Below are positions 34,517-46,234 of a stretch of DNA of 64,000 nt, in pieces (the stretch's first letter is position 1; each line of letters starts with the position of its first letter). The position numbers and the translations under genes were made by a program. The notes beneath the pieces are model-generated. The model did no database searches. It saw nothing but the letters and a program-made list of their open reading frames with translations, and was not told the origin of the DNA. The stretch is taken from assembly GCA_963702695.1 (NCBI GenBank), contig CAVPDS010000032.1, positions 124,001-188,000 on the forward strand, read 5' to 3'. The DNA is from VAZQ01 sp963702695. Its GTDB lineage: Bacteria; Pseudomonadota; Alphaproteobacteria; Rhizobiales; Xanthobacteraceae.

Positions 34517-35851
34517 GTGAGCGATCCTTCCCCCTCCCCCCTGACCGCGCGCCGCGCGGGCCCGCTCAAGGGCCGCGTGCGCGTGCCCGGCGACAAGTCG
34601 ATCTCGCACCGGGCCTTGATCTTCGGCGCATTGGCGGTCGGCGAGACGCGGATTTCCGGCCTGCTCGAAGGCGAAGACGTCCTCAATACCGGCAAGGCCA
34701 TGCGCGCGCTCGGGGCGAGCGTCGAACGTACCGGCGCGGGAGCCTGGCATATCCAGGGCGTGGGCGTCGGCGGCTTCCGCGAGCCCGCGGGTGTGCTCGA
34801 TTTCGGCAATTCCGCCACCGGGGTGCGCCTGGTGATGGGCGCGGTGGCGGGTTGCCCGATCACGGCGACCTTCGATGGCGACGCCAGCCTGCGCAAACGG
34901 CCGATGCAACGCATCCTCGACCCGGTAACACTTGTCGGCGCGCGGGTGGTGAAGGCCGCCGAGGGCGGCCGCCTGCCGATCACGCTCGCGGGCGCGCGCG
35001 ATCCGATCCCGATCGTCTATCGCACCCCGGTGCCGTCGGCGCAGATCAAGTCGGCCGTACTGCTCGCCGGGCTGGCGGCGCCCGGCAAGACCACGGTCGT
35101 CGAAAGCGAGGCAAGCCGCGACCACACCGAGCGCCTGCTGCAGCATTTCGGCGCGGAGGTCGTGGTCGAGCCGGACGGCGCGCACGGCCGCAAGATCACC
35201 GTCACCGGCGAGCCCGAGCTGAAGCCGGCGCCGGTGGTGGTGCCCGCCGACCCCTCCTCGGCGGCGTTCCCGATGGTGGCGGCGCTGCTGGTGCCGGGCT
35301 CGGAGGTGATCCTCACCGACGTGATGACCAATCCGTTGCGCACCGGCCTGATCACGACACTGCGAGAAATGGGCGCGGAAATCGTGGCGGAGAACGTGCG
35401 CGGCGATGTCGGGGAGGAGATGGCCGACTTTCGCGTCCGCGCGACGGCGCTGCGCGGCGTCGACGTGCCGGCGGTGCGGGCGCCGTCGATGATCGACGAA
35501 TATCCGATCCTGGCGGTGGCCGCCGCTTTCGCCGAGGGCACGACCATCATGCGCGGCCTCAAGGAGTTGCGGGTCAAGGAATCCGACCGGCTCGCCGCGG
35601 TCGCCGACGGGCTGCGCGCCAACGGCGTCGAAGTCGAGATCGAGGGCGACGATCTGATCGTGCACGGCCAAGGCCGCGCCACCGGCGGCGGCCTGGTCGC
35701 GACCCACATGGATCATCGCATCGCCATGGCGTTCCTGGTGATGGGGCTGGCGAGCGAGCGGCCGGTGCAAGTAGACGATACCGGTTTCATCGCGACCAGT
35801 TTTCCGAGCTTCGTGCCGATGATGCGCGAGCTCGGGGCGGATTTGGCGTGA
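34517..35851 (+). CDS. aroA: 3-phosphoshikimate 1-carboxyvinyltransferase (EPSP synthase)
   Basis: Sixth step of the shikimate pathway: joins shikimate-3-phosphate and phosphoenolpyruvate. 444 aa from GTG 34517 (MSDPSPSPLTARR), preceded by AGAGGT; the longer open frame from 34466 is unsupported. Motifs: VPGDKSISHRALIFGA at ~22, LDFGNSATGVRLVMG at ~97, EYPILAVAAAFAEG, and LRVKESDRLAA near 355, followed by DHRIAMAFLVMG. It opens the conserved aroA-cmk-rpsA block. Confidence 0.96.
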   Translation: MSDPSPSPLTARRAGPLKGRVRVPGDKSISHRALIFGALAVGETRISGLLEGEDVLNTGKAMRALGASVERTGAGAWHIQGVGVGGFREPAGVLDFGNSATGVRLVMGAVAGCPITATFDGDASLRKRPMQRILDPVTLVGARVVKAAEGGRLPITLAGARDPIPIVYRTPVPSAQIKSAVLLAGLAAPGKTTVVESEASRDHTERLLQHFGAEVVVEPDGAHGRKITVTGEPELKPAPVVVPADPSSAAFPMVAALLVPGSEVILTDVMTNPLRTGLITTLREMGAEIVAENVRGDVGEEMADFRVRATALRGVDVPAVRAPSMIDEYPILAVAAAFAEGTTIMRGLKELRVKESDRLAAVADGLRANGVEVEIEGDDLIVHGQGRATGGGLVATHMDHRIAMAFLVMGLASERPVQVDDTGFIATSFPSFVPMMRELGADLA

Positions 35852-36000
35852 GACGAGGGCCCCCCTTTCGAAAGCGATGCCATGCGCGAATATCTGGCCT
35901 GTGCGAGCCCTGCCGGATTCCGCGCTCGCAACATCTTCACGGAAGAGCGGCCGCTTCGACGTGCGTGGAGCGGCCTTAGGCAATTGTGATCGTCGCCCAC

Positions 36001-36637
36001 ATGATCATCGCCATCGACGGACCCGCCGCATCCGGCAAGGGCACGCTCGGCAAGCGGCTTGCCGCCCATTACCGTCTGCGCCATCTCGATACCGGTCTGA
36101 TCTACCGGGCAGTGGCGAAGGCCCTGCTCGAAGGCGGCCATGCGCTTGACGATCGTGAGCGGGCGGTTACGGCCGCCCGGGCGCTCGATCCCGCCGGGTT
36201 CGATGATGCGGCTCAAGGCCCACACCGTCGGCGAGGCCGCGTCGCAGGTTTCCGTGATCCCGGAGGTGCGGACCGCGCTGCTCGCGTTCCAGCGCGAGTT
36301 CGGCCGCACACCGCCCGGGGCGGTGCTCGACGGTCGCGACATCGGGACGGTGATCTTCCCCGATGCGGACGTGAAGATCTTCGTCAGCGCCACTCCTGAG
36401 GTACGCGCCCGCCGCCGCGCCATCGAACTGGCTGCCGCCGGTAACCAGATTGATGAGGCCGCAATCCTGGCCGATATCCTGCGTCGGGACGAGCGCGACA
36501 CCTCCCGTGCCACCGCGCCGCTCAAGCCTGCGCCCGATGCGCACTTGCTCGATACCACGCATTTGGATATAGACGCAGCGTTCCGGGCCGCCGTCGACAT
36601 CGTCGAAGCCGCCCGAGCAGGCCGGCAGCGCGGCTGA
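36001..36637 (+). CDS. cmk: Cytidylate kinase, interrupted by an apparent +1 frameshift
   Basis: Phosphorylates CMP/dCMP. MIIAIDGPAASGKGTLGKRL carries the P-loop and DTGLIYRAVAKALL the CMP-binding region. The frame breaks after DPAGFDD near 36208-36211, then continues one base later with LKAHTVGEAASQVS, LDGRDIGTVIFPDADVKIFV, RARRR and RRDERDTSRATAPL to the stop at 36637. Removing one base (GCGGCTC read as GCGCTC) restores a complete 211-aa protein of normal length. Because cmk sits in an operon with rpsA and is usually needed for growth, a sequence error is more likely than a pseudogene. A GTG at 35986 is an alternative start. Confidence 0.88.
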
Positions 36638-36856
36638 CCGCGTTGCCGTTGTGGAGGAAGAGCCCGCTTGCTCGCGTTTCGTTCGCGGTGCGCCGGATCA
36701 CAAATCCATCGTTTCGATCGCCCGGTTTGCGCCGGGCCGCGGCACGCAGGCCATGGGCCTGCCGTAAGCCGTTGGTCCCCGAAGGTGTGCTTCGGGCCGA
36801 GCGTTCGCAAACGTCCCCATCACCAGGCTGGCGCCGACCGTCATTTGGGAGAGTTC

Positions 36857-38604
36857 ATGGCCACCGCCGCTGCTACTGCCGCCGCACCAACACGTGAGGA
36901 TTTCGCCGCAATGCTCGAAGAGTCGTTCACCCAGGGCAGTCCGCAGGAAGGAACCGTCGTCAAGGGCATCATCGTCGGCATCGAGAAGGATCTCGCCGTC
37001 ATCGACGTCGGCGCCAAGACCGAAGGCCGCGTGGCGCTGCGCGAGTTCGCGGGACCGGGCCGGCACAGCGACCTCAAGGTCGGCGACTACGGTCGAGGTC
37101 TACCTGGAGCGGGTCGAGAACGCGCTCGGCGAAGCGGTGCTCTCGCGCGACAAGGCGCGGCGCGAGGAAAGCTGGGGCAAGCTCGAGAAGGCCTTCAACA
37201 ACAATGAGAAGGTCACCGGCGTCATCTTCAACCAGGTCAAGGGCGGCTTCACCGTCGATCTCGACGGCGCGGTGGCGTTCCTGCCGCGCTCGCAGGTCGA
37301 CATCCGGCCGATCCGCGACGTCACGCCGCTGATGAACCGTCAACAGCCGTTCCAGATCCTCAAGATGGACCGCCGGCGCGGCAACATCGTCGTCTCGCGC
37401 CGCACCGTGCTGGAAGAGACCCGTGCCGAGCAGCGCCAGGAACTGGTGCAGAACCTCGAAGAGGGCCAGGTCATCGACGGCGTGGTCAAGAACATCACCG
37501 ACTACGGCGCATTCGTGGACCTCGGCGGCATCGATGGCCTGCTGCACGTCACCGACATCGCCTGGCGGCGCGTCAACCACCCGACCGAGGTGCTCAACAT
37601 CGGCCAGCAGGTGAAGGTCAAGATCATCAAGATCAACCACGAGACCCACCGCATCTCGCTCGGCATGAAGCAGCTGCAGGACGATCCCTGGCAGGGCATC
37701 GAGGCGAAGTATCCGGTGGGCGCCCGCTTCAAGGGCCGCGTCACCAACATCACCGACTACGGCGCCTTCGTCGAGCTCGAGCCCGGCATCGAGGGCCTCA
37801 TCCACGTCTCCGAAATGTCGTGGACCAAGAAGAACGTGCACCCCGGCAAGATCGTCTCCACCTCGCAGGAGGTGGAGGTGCAGGTGCTCGAGGTCGATCC
37901 GGTCAAGCGCCGCATCTCGCTCGGCCTCAAGCAGACCATGCGCAATCCATGGGAGGTCTTCGTCGAGAAGTATCCGCCCGGCTCGCTCATCGAAGGCGAG
38001 GTCAAGAACAAGACCGAGTTCGGCCTGTTCCTCGGCCTCGACGGCGATGTCGACGGCATGGTGCACCTCTCCGACCTCGACTGGAAGCGGCCGGGCGAGC
38101 AGGTGATCGAGGAATACAAGAAGGGCGACAAGGTCAGCGCGCAGGTGCTCGACGTCGATGTCGAGAAGGAGCGCATCTCGCTCGGCATCAAGCAGCTCGA
38201 AGGCGATCCGTTCGCGGCGGAGGGCCGCGGGCGATATCAAGAAGGGCTCGGTCGTCACCTGCGAGGTGACCGAGGTCAAGGAGGCCGGCATCGACGTGAA
38301 GATCGTCGGCACCGATCTCACCACTTTCATCAAGCGCTCGGAGCTGGCGCGCGACCGCGGCGAGCAGCGGCCGGAGCGTTTTGCGGTCGGCGAGAAGGTC
38401 GACGCCCGCGTCATCCAGTTCGACCGCCGCGCCCGCAAGGTGCAGGTCTCGATCAAGGCGCTCGAAGTCGCGGAGGAGAAGGAGGCGATCGCCCAGTACG
38501 GCTCCTCCGATTCCGGCGCGACGCTCGGCGACATTCTCGGCACCGCGCTCAAGCGCGCAACGGAGAAAGCCGGCGACAAGAAAGAAAAAGAAGAAGAGGA
38601 GTGA
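36857..38604 (+). CDS. rpsA: 30S ribosomal protein S1, with two apparent +1 frameshifts
   Basis: mRNA-binding ribosomal protein with six S1 (OB-fold) repeats. ATG 36857 follows GGGAGAG. Frame 1 covers PQEGTVVKGIIVGIEKDLAV to KVGD, and an extra base at about 37088 shifts to TVEVYLERVENALGEAV. The next four repeats are intact (ITDYGAFVDLGGIDGLLHVT, ITDYGAFVELEPGIEGLIHV, NKTEFGLFLGLDGDVDGMVH). A second extra base in the GGG at 38222-38224 shifts to AAGDIKKGSVVTCEVTEV, which runs to the acidic C terminus KEKEEEE. Without the two bases the protein is 581 aa, normal for the group. S1 is essential in most Gram-negative bacteria, so errors in the assembly are the likely cause. Confidence 0.9.
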
Positions 38605-38643
38605 CGCTCACCTTCTTTTCGGGCGCTGTTTCGGATCAAACAA

Positions 38644-38669
38644 GGGGGCGTCCCGCAAAGGACGCCCCC
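38644..38669 (+). terminator. rpsA: Hairpin downstream of rpsA
   Basis: GGGGGCGTCC-CGCAAA-GGACGCCCCC is a perfect 10-bp stem 39 bp after the rpsA stop. Only a weak T-rich patch follows, further downstream. It probably ends the cmk-rpsA transcript or protects its 3' end. Confidence 0.7.
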
Positions 38670-38792
38670 AACGCTTTCGGCAGCAAGGCAATTCTCTTTT
38701 GGTTTGCCACAATTGCGGCGCGTTGCTGCTCGCCATTGACCGGCTTTCCCATCGGGGTCAATGTCCGGCCCGATTCCTCGCGGAGACTAACC

Positions 38793-39784
38793 ATGTCGCT
38801 CGATGCCGATATCATCGTCGATCGCCGCCGCATGCGGCGCAAGCTCACCTTCTGGCGCGTGTTCGCGATCCTGCTCGCGATCGGCGCGGTGGTCGCGATC
38901 GGCGCCGCGCTGCGCGCTGCCCGGTACCAGCATGTTGACGGGCGCGACCGGCGCCTCGATCGCCCGCATCAGCATCACCGGCCTCATCCGGACCGATCAG
39001 GATCGCGTGGAGGCGTTCGAGCGGCTGGCGCAGTTCGCGTGCCAAGGCCGTGATCGTGCACATCAACAGCCCTGGCGGAACCACATCGGGCTCCGAGGAA
39101 CTCCACGACTCGCTCATGCGCCTCAAGGAGCAGCAAGCCGGTCGTCGTCGTCGTCGACGGGCTTGGCGGCCTCCGGCGGCTACATCGCCGCGATCGCCTC
39201 CGACCATATCGTCGCCCAGGAGACCTCGCTCGTCGGCTCGATCGGCGTGCTGTTCCAGTATCCGAACGTCGGCGACCTGCTCAAGACCCTCGGCGTCAAG
39301 ATCGAGGAGATCAAATCGTCGCCGCTCAAGGCGGCTCCCAACGGCTTCGAGCCGACGAGCCCGGAGGCGCGGGCGGCGATCGAAGCGATCGTGATGGATT
39401 CCTATGCCTGGTTCCGCGACCTGGTGAAGACCCGCCGCAATATGGACGACGCGGCGATCGATCGCGTTGCCGACGGACGCGTGTTCACCGGCCGCCAGGG
39501 CGTTTCCGCTCAAGCTGGTCGACGAGCTGGGCGACGAGAAGACCGCGATCGCCTGGCTTGCCAAGGAAAAGAACATCGATCCGAAAACGCCGGTGCGCGA
39601 TTTTCGCCTGCGCGACCGGTTGAGCGACCTCCCATTCCTGCATACGGCGGCCATCATCGTGCTCGACGCGATGGGCTTCTCATCGGTTGCCCAGCGGTTC
39701 GAGGAATGGGGCGGGGCGCAGGCGATTGAACGGCTCAATCTTGACGGTCTTCTGGCCCTTTGGCACCCTCAGTCGGCAAATTAG
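38793..39784 (+). CDS. sppA: Signal peptide peptidase SppA, with five apparent +1 frameshifts
   Basis: Membrane-bound serine protease (family S49) that degrades released signal peptides. The frame changes by +1 near 38925, 39040, 39135, 39168 and 39498-39500. Read across the changes, it gives the membrane anchor (FWRVFAILLAIGAVVAIGAAL), SMLTGATGASIARISITGLI, IVHINSPGGTTSGSEELHDS, KPVVVVVDGL, AASGGYIAAIASDHIVAQ (catalytic Ser region), SIGVLFQYPNVGDLL, RVFTGRQ and LKLVDELGDEKTAIAWLA. Removing five bases gives a 328-aa protein of family length. This is either a decaying gene or, given the same signature in its essential neighbours, sequence error. Confidence 0.8.
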
Positions 39785-39813
39785 CGCGACCGAGCAGGGG
39801 GATGGGGTTACCG

Positions 39814-40101
39814 ATGATCAAATCCGAGCTGGTGCAGCACATTGCGTCGCAAAATCCGCATCTCTATCAGCGCGACGTCGAAAACATCGTCAACGCGATC
39901 CTGGGCGAGATTATCGCGGCGATGGCGCGCGGCGACCGGGTCGAACTGCGCGGCTTCGGCGCGTTTTCGGTCAAGCACCGGCCGGCCCGCACCGGCCGCA
40001 ACCCGCGCACCGGCGCCCACGTCTCGGTCGAGCAGAAATCGGTCCCGTTCTTCAAGACCGGCAAGGAAATGCGCGAGCGGCTCAATCGCCCGTCTCCTTG
40101 A
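39814..40101 (+). CDS. ihfB: Integration host factor subunit beta
   Basis: 95-aa HU/IHF-type DNA-bending protein; heterodimer partner of IHF alpha. MIKSELVQHIASQNPHLYQR at the N terminus is typical of IHF beta, and RVELRGFGAFSVKHRPARTGRNPRTG is the DNA-binding arm with the minor-groove-inserting Pro. ATG 39814 is chosen by family N terminus (GGGG about 8 nt upstream). Intact, unlike its upstream neighbours. Confidence 0.95.
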   Translation: MIKSELVQHIASQNPHLYQRDVENIVNAILGEIIAAMARGDRVELRGFGAFSVKHRPARTGRNPRTGAHVSVEQKSVPFFKTGKEMRERLNRPSP

Positions 40102-40141
40102 CCGGGCGCGACGGCGACCGTCACCAGGGGCCCAGAGGCCC

Positions 40142-40519
40142 ATGATCCGCAAGTTCCTCACGGCCCTGATCCTCACGCCGATCGCGATCATCTTCATCGT
40201 CTTCGCGGTGGCGAACCGCGAGGTCGTCAGGGTGTCGCTCGACCCGTTCGACCGGGTGGACCCTGGAATGACGATTTCGCTGCCGCTGTTCGCGCTGATC
40301 ATCACCTTGATCATCGTGGGAGTGATGATCGGCGGCATGGCCGCCTGGTTCCGGCAGGGCAAATGGCGCTGGCGCGCGCGCTATTTCGAGGGCCAGGCCA
40401 AGGAACTGCGCCGCGAGCTCGACCGCCTCAAGCGCCGCACCCGCACCATCGGCGACCCGATCGCCACGCTGCCGGAAGACGATGCCCCGCCGCTGCGGAT
40501 TCCCCCGCCGGTCGGGTGA
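40142..40519 (+). CDS. LapA-domain inner-membrane protein
   Basis: 125 aa with two N-terminal membrane helices (FLTALILTPIAIIFIVFAVAN and ISLPLFALIITLIIVGVMIG) followed by a cytosolic coiled-coil helix (RARYFEGQAKELRRELDRLK) and a Pro-rich tail. LapA/LapB proteins in E. coli help control lipopolysaccharide synthesis; the alphaproteobacterial version is regularly found between ihfB and trpF. Start ATG 40142, 40 bp after ihfB. Confidence 0.85.
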   Translation: MIRKFLTALILTPIAIIFIVFAVANREVVRVSLDPFDRVDPGMTISLPLFALIITLIIVGVMIGGMAAWFRQGKWRWRARYFEGQAKELRRELDRLKRRTRTIGDPIATLPEDDAPPLRIPPPVG

Positions 40520-40617
40520 AGGGCCGGCGCGTGCCGGGCTCACCCGGCGAATCGCCGTGAAAACGGCGCCGAGGCCCTTATTGCGTCGATCAATGATTTG
40601 ATCGAAAAGATCAGACG

Positions 40618-41291
40618 ATGACGCTGCTCGTCAAAATCTGCGGGCTGAAAACCCCCGACGCGCTCGATGTGGCGCTCGATGCGGGCGCCGACTTTGTTGG
40701 CTTCGTATTCTTTCCGCCCTCGCCGCGCCACCTCGCCTTCGAAGCGGCACGCGCGCTCGGTGGGCGCGTGCGCGGGCGGGCGCTCAAGGTCGCGCTCTCG
40801 GTCGATGCCGACGACGCGTGGCTCGAAGCGAGCATCGCGGCGCTCAAGCCGGACCTGCTGCAGCTCCACGGCAAGGAGCCACCGGCGCGGGTGCTTTCGG
40901 TCAAACATAAATTCGGTTTGCCGGTGATGAAGGCGATCGCGATCGAACAGAAAGACGATCTCGCCACCATGACGGCCTACGCCGGCATCGCTGATCGCAT
41001 CCTGTTCGACGCACGCGCCCCGCGTTCTGCCACCCGGCCGGGCGGGCTGGGCAAGAGCTTCGATTGGCGGCTTCTGCAGGACCTGGATCCCGGCCTTCGG
41101 TTCATGCTCTCGGGCGGGCTCGATGCCGGCAACGTCGCGGAGGCGCTGAGGATCACGCGCGCACCTGCCGTCGATGTCTCTTCCGGCGTCGAGCGCGCGC
41201 CCGGCGACAAGGACCCCGACAGAATTCGCGCCTTCATCCGCGCCGCGCACGCGGCTTCCGGGCGCGATGCGACCGTAGCGGCGAGCAGCGC

Positions 41292-41295
<4 letters not shown>
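40618..41295 (+). CDS. trpF: Phosphoribosylanthranilate isomerase
   Basis: Tryptophan pathway: Amadori rearrangement of N-(5'-phosphoribosyl)anthranilate to CdRP. 225-aa TIM barrel. LLVKICGLKTPDALDVAL holds the catalytic Cys, DAGADFVGFVFFPPSPRHL follows, and the catalytic Asp is in RILFDARAP. GKSFDWRLL and FMLSGGLDAGNVAEAL form the phosphate site. Its stop overlaps the trpB ATG by 4 bp (ATGA). Confidence 0.95.
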
Positions 41296-42505
<1,210 letters not shown>

Positions 42506-42509
<4 letters not shown>

Positions 42510-42724
42510 TCAGCCGGCAGAAGCTCGTCGGCTGGGTGCTGGTCGTCGTCTCGGGTTTCTACATCGGGCGCTTCTTCCACGACCGACTGCTCGTCGCCGG
42601 CCCCCCGATCGAAAAGAAGGAGTGGGTGCAATTGATCTTCTCGGTCGTGATATTCATGCTCGGAACCGCCAATGTCCGGCTCGCCGCGAAGCGGGAGCGG
42701 AGAGACCAGGGATCAAACGATTGA
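42506..42724 (+). CDS. Small two-helix membrane protein between trpB and trpA
   Basis: 72 aa from GTG 42506, overlapping the trpB stop (GTGA). Its own stop overlaps the TTG start of trpA (TTGA). Two predicted helices, LVGWVLVVVSGFYIGRFF and WVQLIFSVVIFMLGTANVRL, separated by a short loop, with a basic C terminus. The tight overlaps on both sides argue it is really translated. No known function; absent from the textbook trpBA arrangement. Confidence 0.7.
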
Positions 42725-43560
42725 CCACGCGCATCGATCGGCGCTTCGCCGAACTGAAACAGGAAGGGTGCGCCGCGCTGGTCACGTTCCTGATGGCAGG
42801 CGATCCGGATTTTGCGACTTCGCTCGCGATTCTGAAGGACCTTCCGCACGCCGGCGCCGACGTGATCGAGCTCGGCATGCCGTTCACCGATCCGATGGCG
42901 GACGGTCCGGCGATCCAGGCGGCGGGGCTGCGCGCGCTCAAGGCCGGGCAGGACATGAACAAGACGATCGCCCTGGTGCGCGCCTTCCGCGCGAACAACG
43001 ACGCAACGCCGATCGTGCTGATGGGTTACTACAATCCGATTTACATCTACGGCGTTGATCGCTTCCTCATCGATGCAAAAGCGGCCGGCGTCGACGGCCT
43101 CATCGTGGTCGACCTGCCGCCGGAGGAGGACGAGGAGCTCTGCCTGCCGACGCTCAAGGCCGGGCTCAACTTCATCCGCCTCGCAACCCCGACCACCGAT
43201 GACAAGCGCCTGCCCGCCGTGCTCGCGAACACGTCCGGGTTCGTCTACTACGTCTCGATCACCGGCATCACCGGTGCGGCCGCACCAGATACCGGCAAGG
43301 TCAACGCCGCGGTCGCGCGCATCAAGCGCCACACCGCGCTGCCGGTCGCGGTCGGCTTCGGGGTCAAGACCGCGGAGCACGCTGGCGCCATCGCCGGGAG
43401 CGCCGATGGCGTGGTGGTCGGCTCGGCGCTGGTCGATGTGTTGAAGGGGAGCCTCGACGCCGACGATCGCGCCGGTACGGGCACCGTATCCGCGGTCACC
43501 GATCTCGTCGCCGCGCTCGCCCGCGGGGTTCGCGGGGCGCGCCGCGAAGCCGCGGAATAA
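42721..43560 (+). CDS. trpA: Tryptophan synthase alpha chain
   Basis: Cleaves indole-3-glycerol phosphate to indole. 279-aa TIM barrel. Catalytic Glu50 is in ADVIELGMPFTDPMADGP and Asp61 follows in the same motif; VLMGYYNPIYIYGVDRF, GLIVVDLPPEE and GFVYYVSITGITGA are also family signatures. The start is most likely TTG 42721 (MTTRIDRRFAELK) coupled to the small upstream gene. Confidence 0.95.
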   Translation: MTTRIDRRFAELKQEGCAALVTFLMAGDPDFATSLAILKDLPHAGADVIELGMPFTDPMADGPAIQAAGLRALKAGQDMNKTIALVRAFRANNDATPIVLMGYYNPIYIYGVDRFLIDAKAAGVDGLIVVDLPPEEDEELCLPTLKAGLNFIRLATPTTDDKRLPAVLANTSGFVYYVSITGITGAAAPDTGKVNAAVARIKRHTALPVAVGFGVKTAEHAGAIAGSADGVVVGSALVDVLKGSLDADDRAGTGTVSAVTDLVAALARGVRGARREAAE

Positions 43561-43638
43561 CTCGCGCGCGGCTCTGGCGACCAAGCCGGCAGGTCCCACA
43601 TACTGGTGCCTATGCTGATCGACAGGGAGTGACCGACC

Positions 43639-44563
<925 letters not shown>

Positions 44564-44579
44564 GGGCGGTACGACGCGC

Positions 44580-44613
<34 letters not shown>

Positions 44614-44687
44614 GAGTCCCAATTTAACGGGACGACCGATGCCCCTTGTGCCGGCCCTTCGCAGTTATTGACTCGCGGGGGATCATT

Positions 44688-44772
44688 GCCGGGCTTTGAC
44701 CCGGCTATCCATCGGCTTCGAAAGAACAGCCTTTTTGCCAAGCGGATGGATGCCCGCGACAAGCGCGGGCAT
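44688..44772. repeat. REP-type palindrome pair (REPIN-like)
   Basis: Two hairpins in opposite arrangement: GCCGGG-CTTTGA-CCCGGC at 44688-44705 and ATGCCCGCG-ACAAG-CGCGGGCAT at 44750-44772, separated by about 44 bp. The same kind of sequence occurs again at 47929. It is the common GCCGGGCTTGACCCGGC-type intergenic repeat of Bradyrhizobium relatives. Confidence 0.75.
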
Positions 44773-44778
44773 GAGGGG

Positions 44779-45093
44779 TCAGTCTTTATTCGCCTGCGGG
44801 TAGTGCTCCGCGATCCGGAACGGGATCACCTCGAAATCCGTCCACACGCCACCCTTGGTCCAGGGATCGTCCTGGAGCCAGGCGTCGACCTCGGCGCGGG
44901 TCGCGAAGCGGGCGATCGCCGCCGAGCCGGTGGGATTGCCGTCGGCGTCGAAGGTCGCGCCGCCGATGATCGTGTGCCCGGCCTCGCGGAATTTCGACGC
45001 CCGTTCGAGATGCGCCGGCCGCAACTCCGCGCGCCGCTTCTGCAGCTCCGGGTTCTTGCTGTCGCCCATCCGCATGATCACAAGAAAGTCCAT
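44779..45093 (-). CDS. YciI family protein
   Basis: 104-aa small alpha/beta ferredoxin-like protein. MDFLVIMRMGDSKNPELQKR opens it; HTIIGGATFDADGNPTGSAA and FATRAEVDAWLQDDPWTKGG are the YciI motif with the DPW turn and acidic residue. Start ATG 45093 with GGAGAAG; the open frame reaches 45171 without support. YciI proteins are thought to be small hydrolases or isomerases in catabolic loci. Divergent from the Pht5-like gene. Confidence 0.85.
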   Translation of the reverse strand: MDFLVIMRMGDSKNPELQKRRAELRPAHLERASKFREAGHTIIGGATFDADGNPTGSAAIARFATRAEVDAWLQDDPWTKGGVWTDFEVIPFRIAEHYPQANKD

Positions 45094-45170
45094 GGTCTTC
45101 TCCGCTTTCCAATCGAGGTCCCGGCATGGTAACCCAACCCAGTTGTATAAAGACCGGGGATTGACCGCCA

Positions 45171-46157
45171 ATGGCCAAGTTGCAGCTTTCGTTTGCGTCC
45201 GCGCTCTATGACCGCATGCAGCCGATCTACACCGGCGAAGTGCCGGTCGACGGCATCGACCTCAACTTCATCCGCATCGAGCAGCCGCGTCCGATCTTCG
45301 ACCGCATGTCCGGCGGCGAGGAATTCGACGTCGCGGAATATTCGAGCTCCGAATATGTCCAGCGCTATGCCAACAAGAAGTGCCCGTTCGTGGCGATCCC
45401 GGTGTTTCCGTCGCGCTGTTTCCGCCACTCCTTCATCGGCATCAACAAGAAGAAGGGCATCACCAAGCCCAAGGACCTCGAAGGCAAGCGCATCGGCGTC
45501 GCGCTCTACACGATGACGGCGGCGATCTTCATCCGCGGCATCCTGCAGCACGACCACGGCGTCGACTTCTCGAACTGCACCTGGGTGCAGGGCGCGATCA
45601 ACACCGCGGGCGCGCACGGCTCGCCGGCCGTGCTGCCGCTGCTCAAGCCGGTCAAGATCGAGCAGGGCCCGCACCATAAATCGCTCGACGACCTCATCCA
45701 GGAGGGCTTAGTCGACGCCACCATCGGCACCAGCATGCCGGAATCGTTCCGCACCAATCCGGATATCGCGCGGCTGTTCCCCGACTTCGTCGAGCGCGAG
45801 CGCGATCACTATAAGCGCACCAAGATCTACCCGATCATGCACCTGGTCGCGATCAAGAAGTCGATCTACGAGAAATATCCGTTCGTTGCGACCAGCCTGT
45901 TCAACGCCTTCCAGCGCGCGAAAGAGATCGCGCTCGAACGCATGTATAACCAGCGTGCGCTGCGCTACATGCTGCCTTGGCTGCCGCGCGACATCGACGA
46001 GATCTACGAATATTTCGGCGGCGATCCCTGGCCCTACGGCGTTGAGGAGAACCGGCCGACGCTGGAGGCGCTGGTCACCTATCTGCAGGACCAGCACCTC
46101 ACCGACTGGAAGCCGACGCTGGAGGAGCTGTTCGCGCCGGTCCACGGCCTCGAATAA
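45171..46157 (+). CDS. 4,5-dihydroxyphthalate decarboxylase-like protein (Pht5 family)
   Basis: 328 aa, no signal peptide. The start KLQLSFASALYDRMQPIYTG and FDRMSGGEEFDVAEYSSSEY, PVFPSRCFRHSFIGIN and RIGVALYTMTAAIFIRGIL follow the Pht5/OphD family pattern, which has a periplasmic-binding-protein-like fold. Pht5 removes a carboxyl group from 4,5-dihydroxyphthalate to give protocatechuate. Many relatives are annotated simply as ABC substrate-binding proteins, so the exact reaction is open. It opens a same-strand group with a class II aldolase (77 bp) and an FAH hydrolase. Confidence 0.75.
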   Translation: MAKLQLSFASALYDRMQPIYTGEVPVDGIDLNFIRIEQPRPIFDRMSGGEEFDVAEYSSSEYVQRYANKKCPFVAIPVFPSRCFRHSFIGINKKKGITKPKDLEGKRIGVALYTMTAAIFIRGILQHDHGVDFSNCTWVQGAINTAGAHGSPAVLPLLKPVKIEQGPHHKSLDDLIQEGLVDATIGTSMPESFRTNPDIARLFPDFVERERDHYKRTKIYPIMHLVAIKKSIYEKYPFVATSLFNAFQRAKEIALERMYNQRALRYMLPWLPRDIDEIYEYFGGDPWPYGVEENRPTLEALVTYLQDQHLTDWKPTLEELFAPVHGLE

Positions 46158-46234
46158 GCCGCGCTACGAGCTTCGCATGAGGCGGCGCCCGCCGGCGCCG
46201 CTGCGTCGTTCCTCTCGTTTGGATCATCAGCATC

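Noticed and set aside
34409..35983. Long minus-strand open frame (about 520 codons) across aroA
   Set aside because: Arg/His/Ala-rich translation without domains; it is the high-GC antisense shadow of aroA, which has all EPSP synthase motifs. Similar long shadow frames over metY, the hybrid kinase, trpB, rpsA and UbiD were dropped for the same reason.
36857..38604. Programmed ribosomal frameshifting in rpsA
   Set aside because: No slippery sequence at either break, and the same kind of +1 shift occurs in cmk, sppA and accD, so an error source common to the stretch is simpler.
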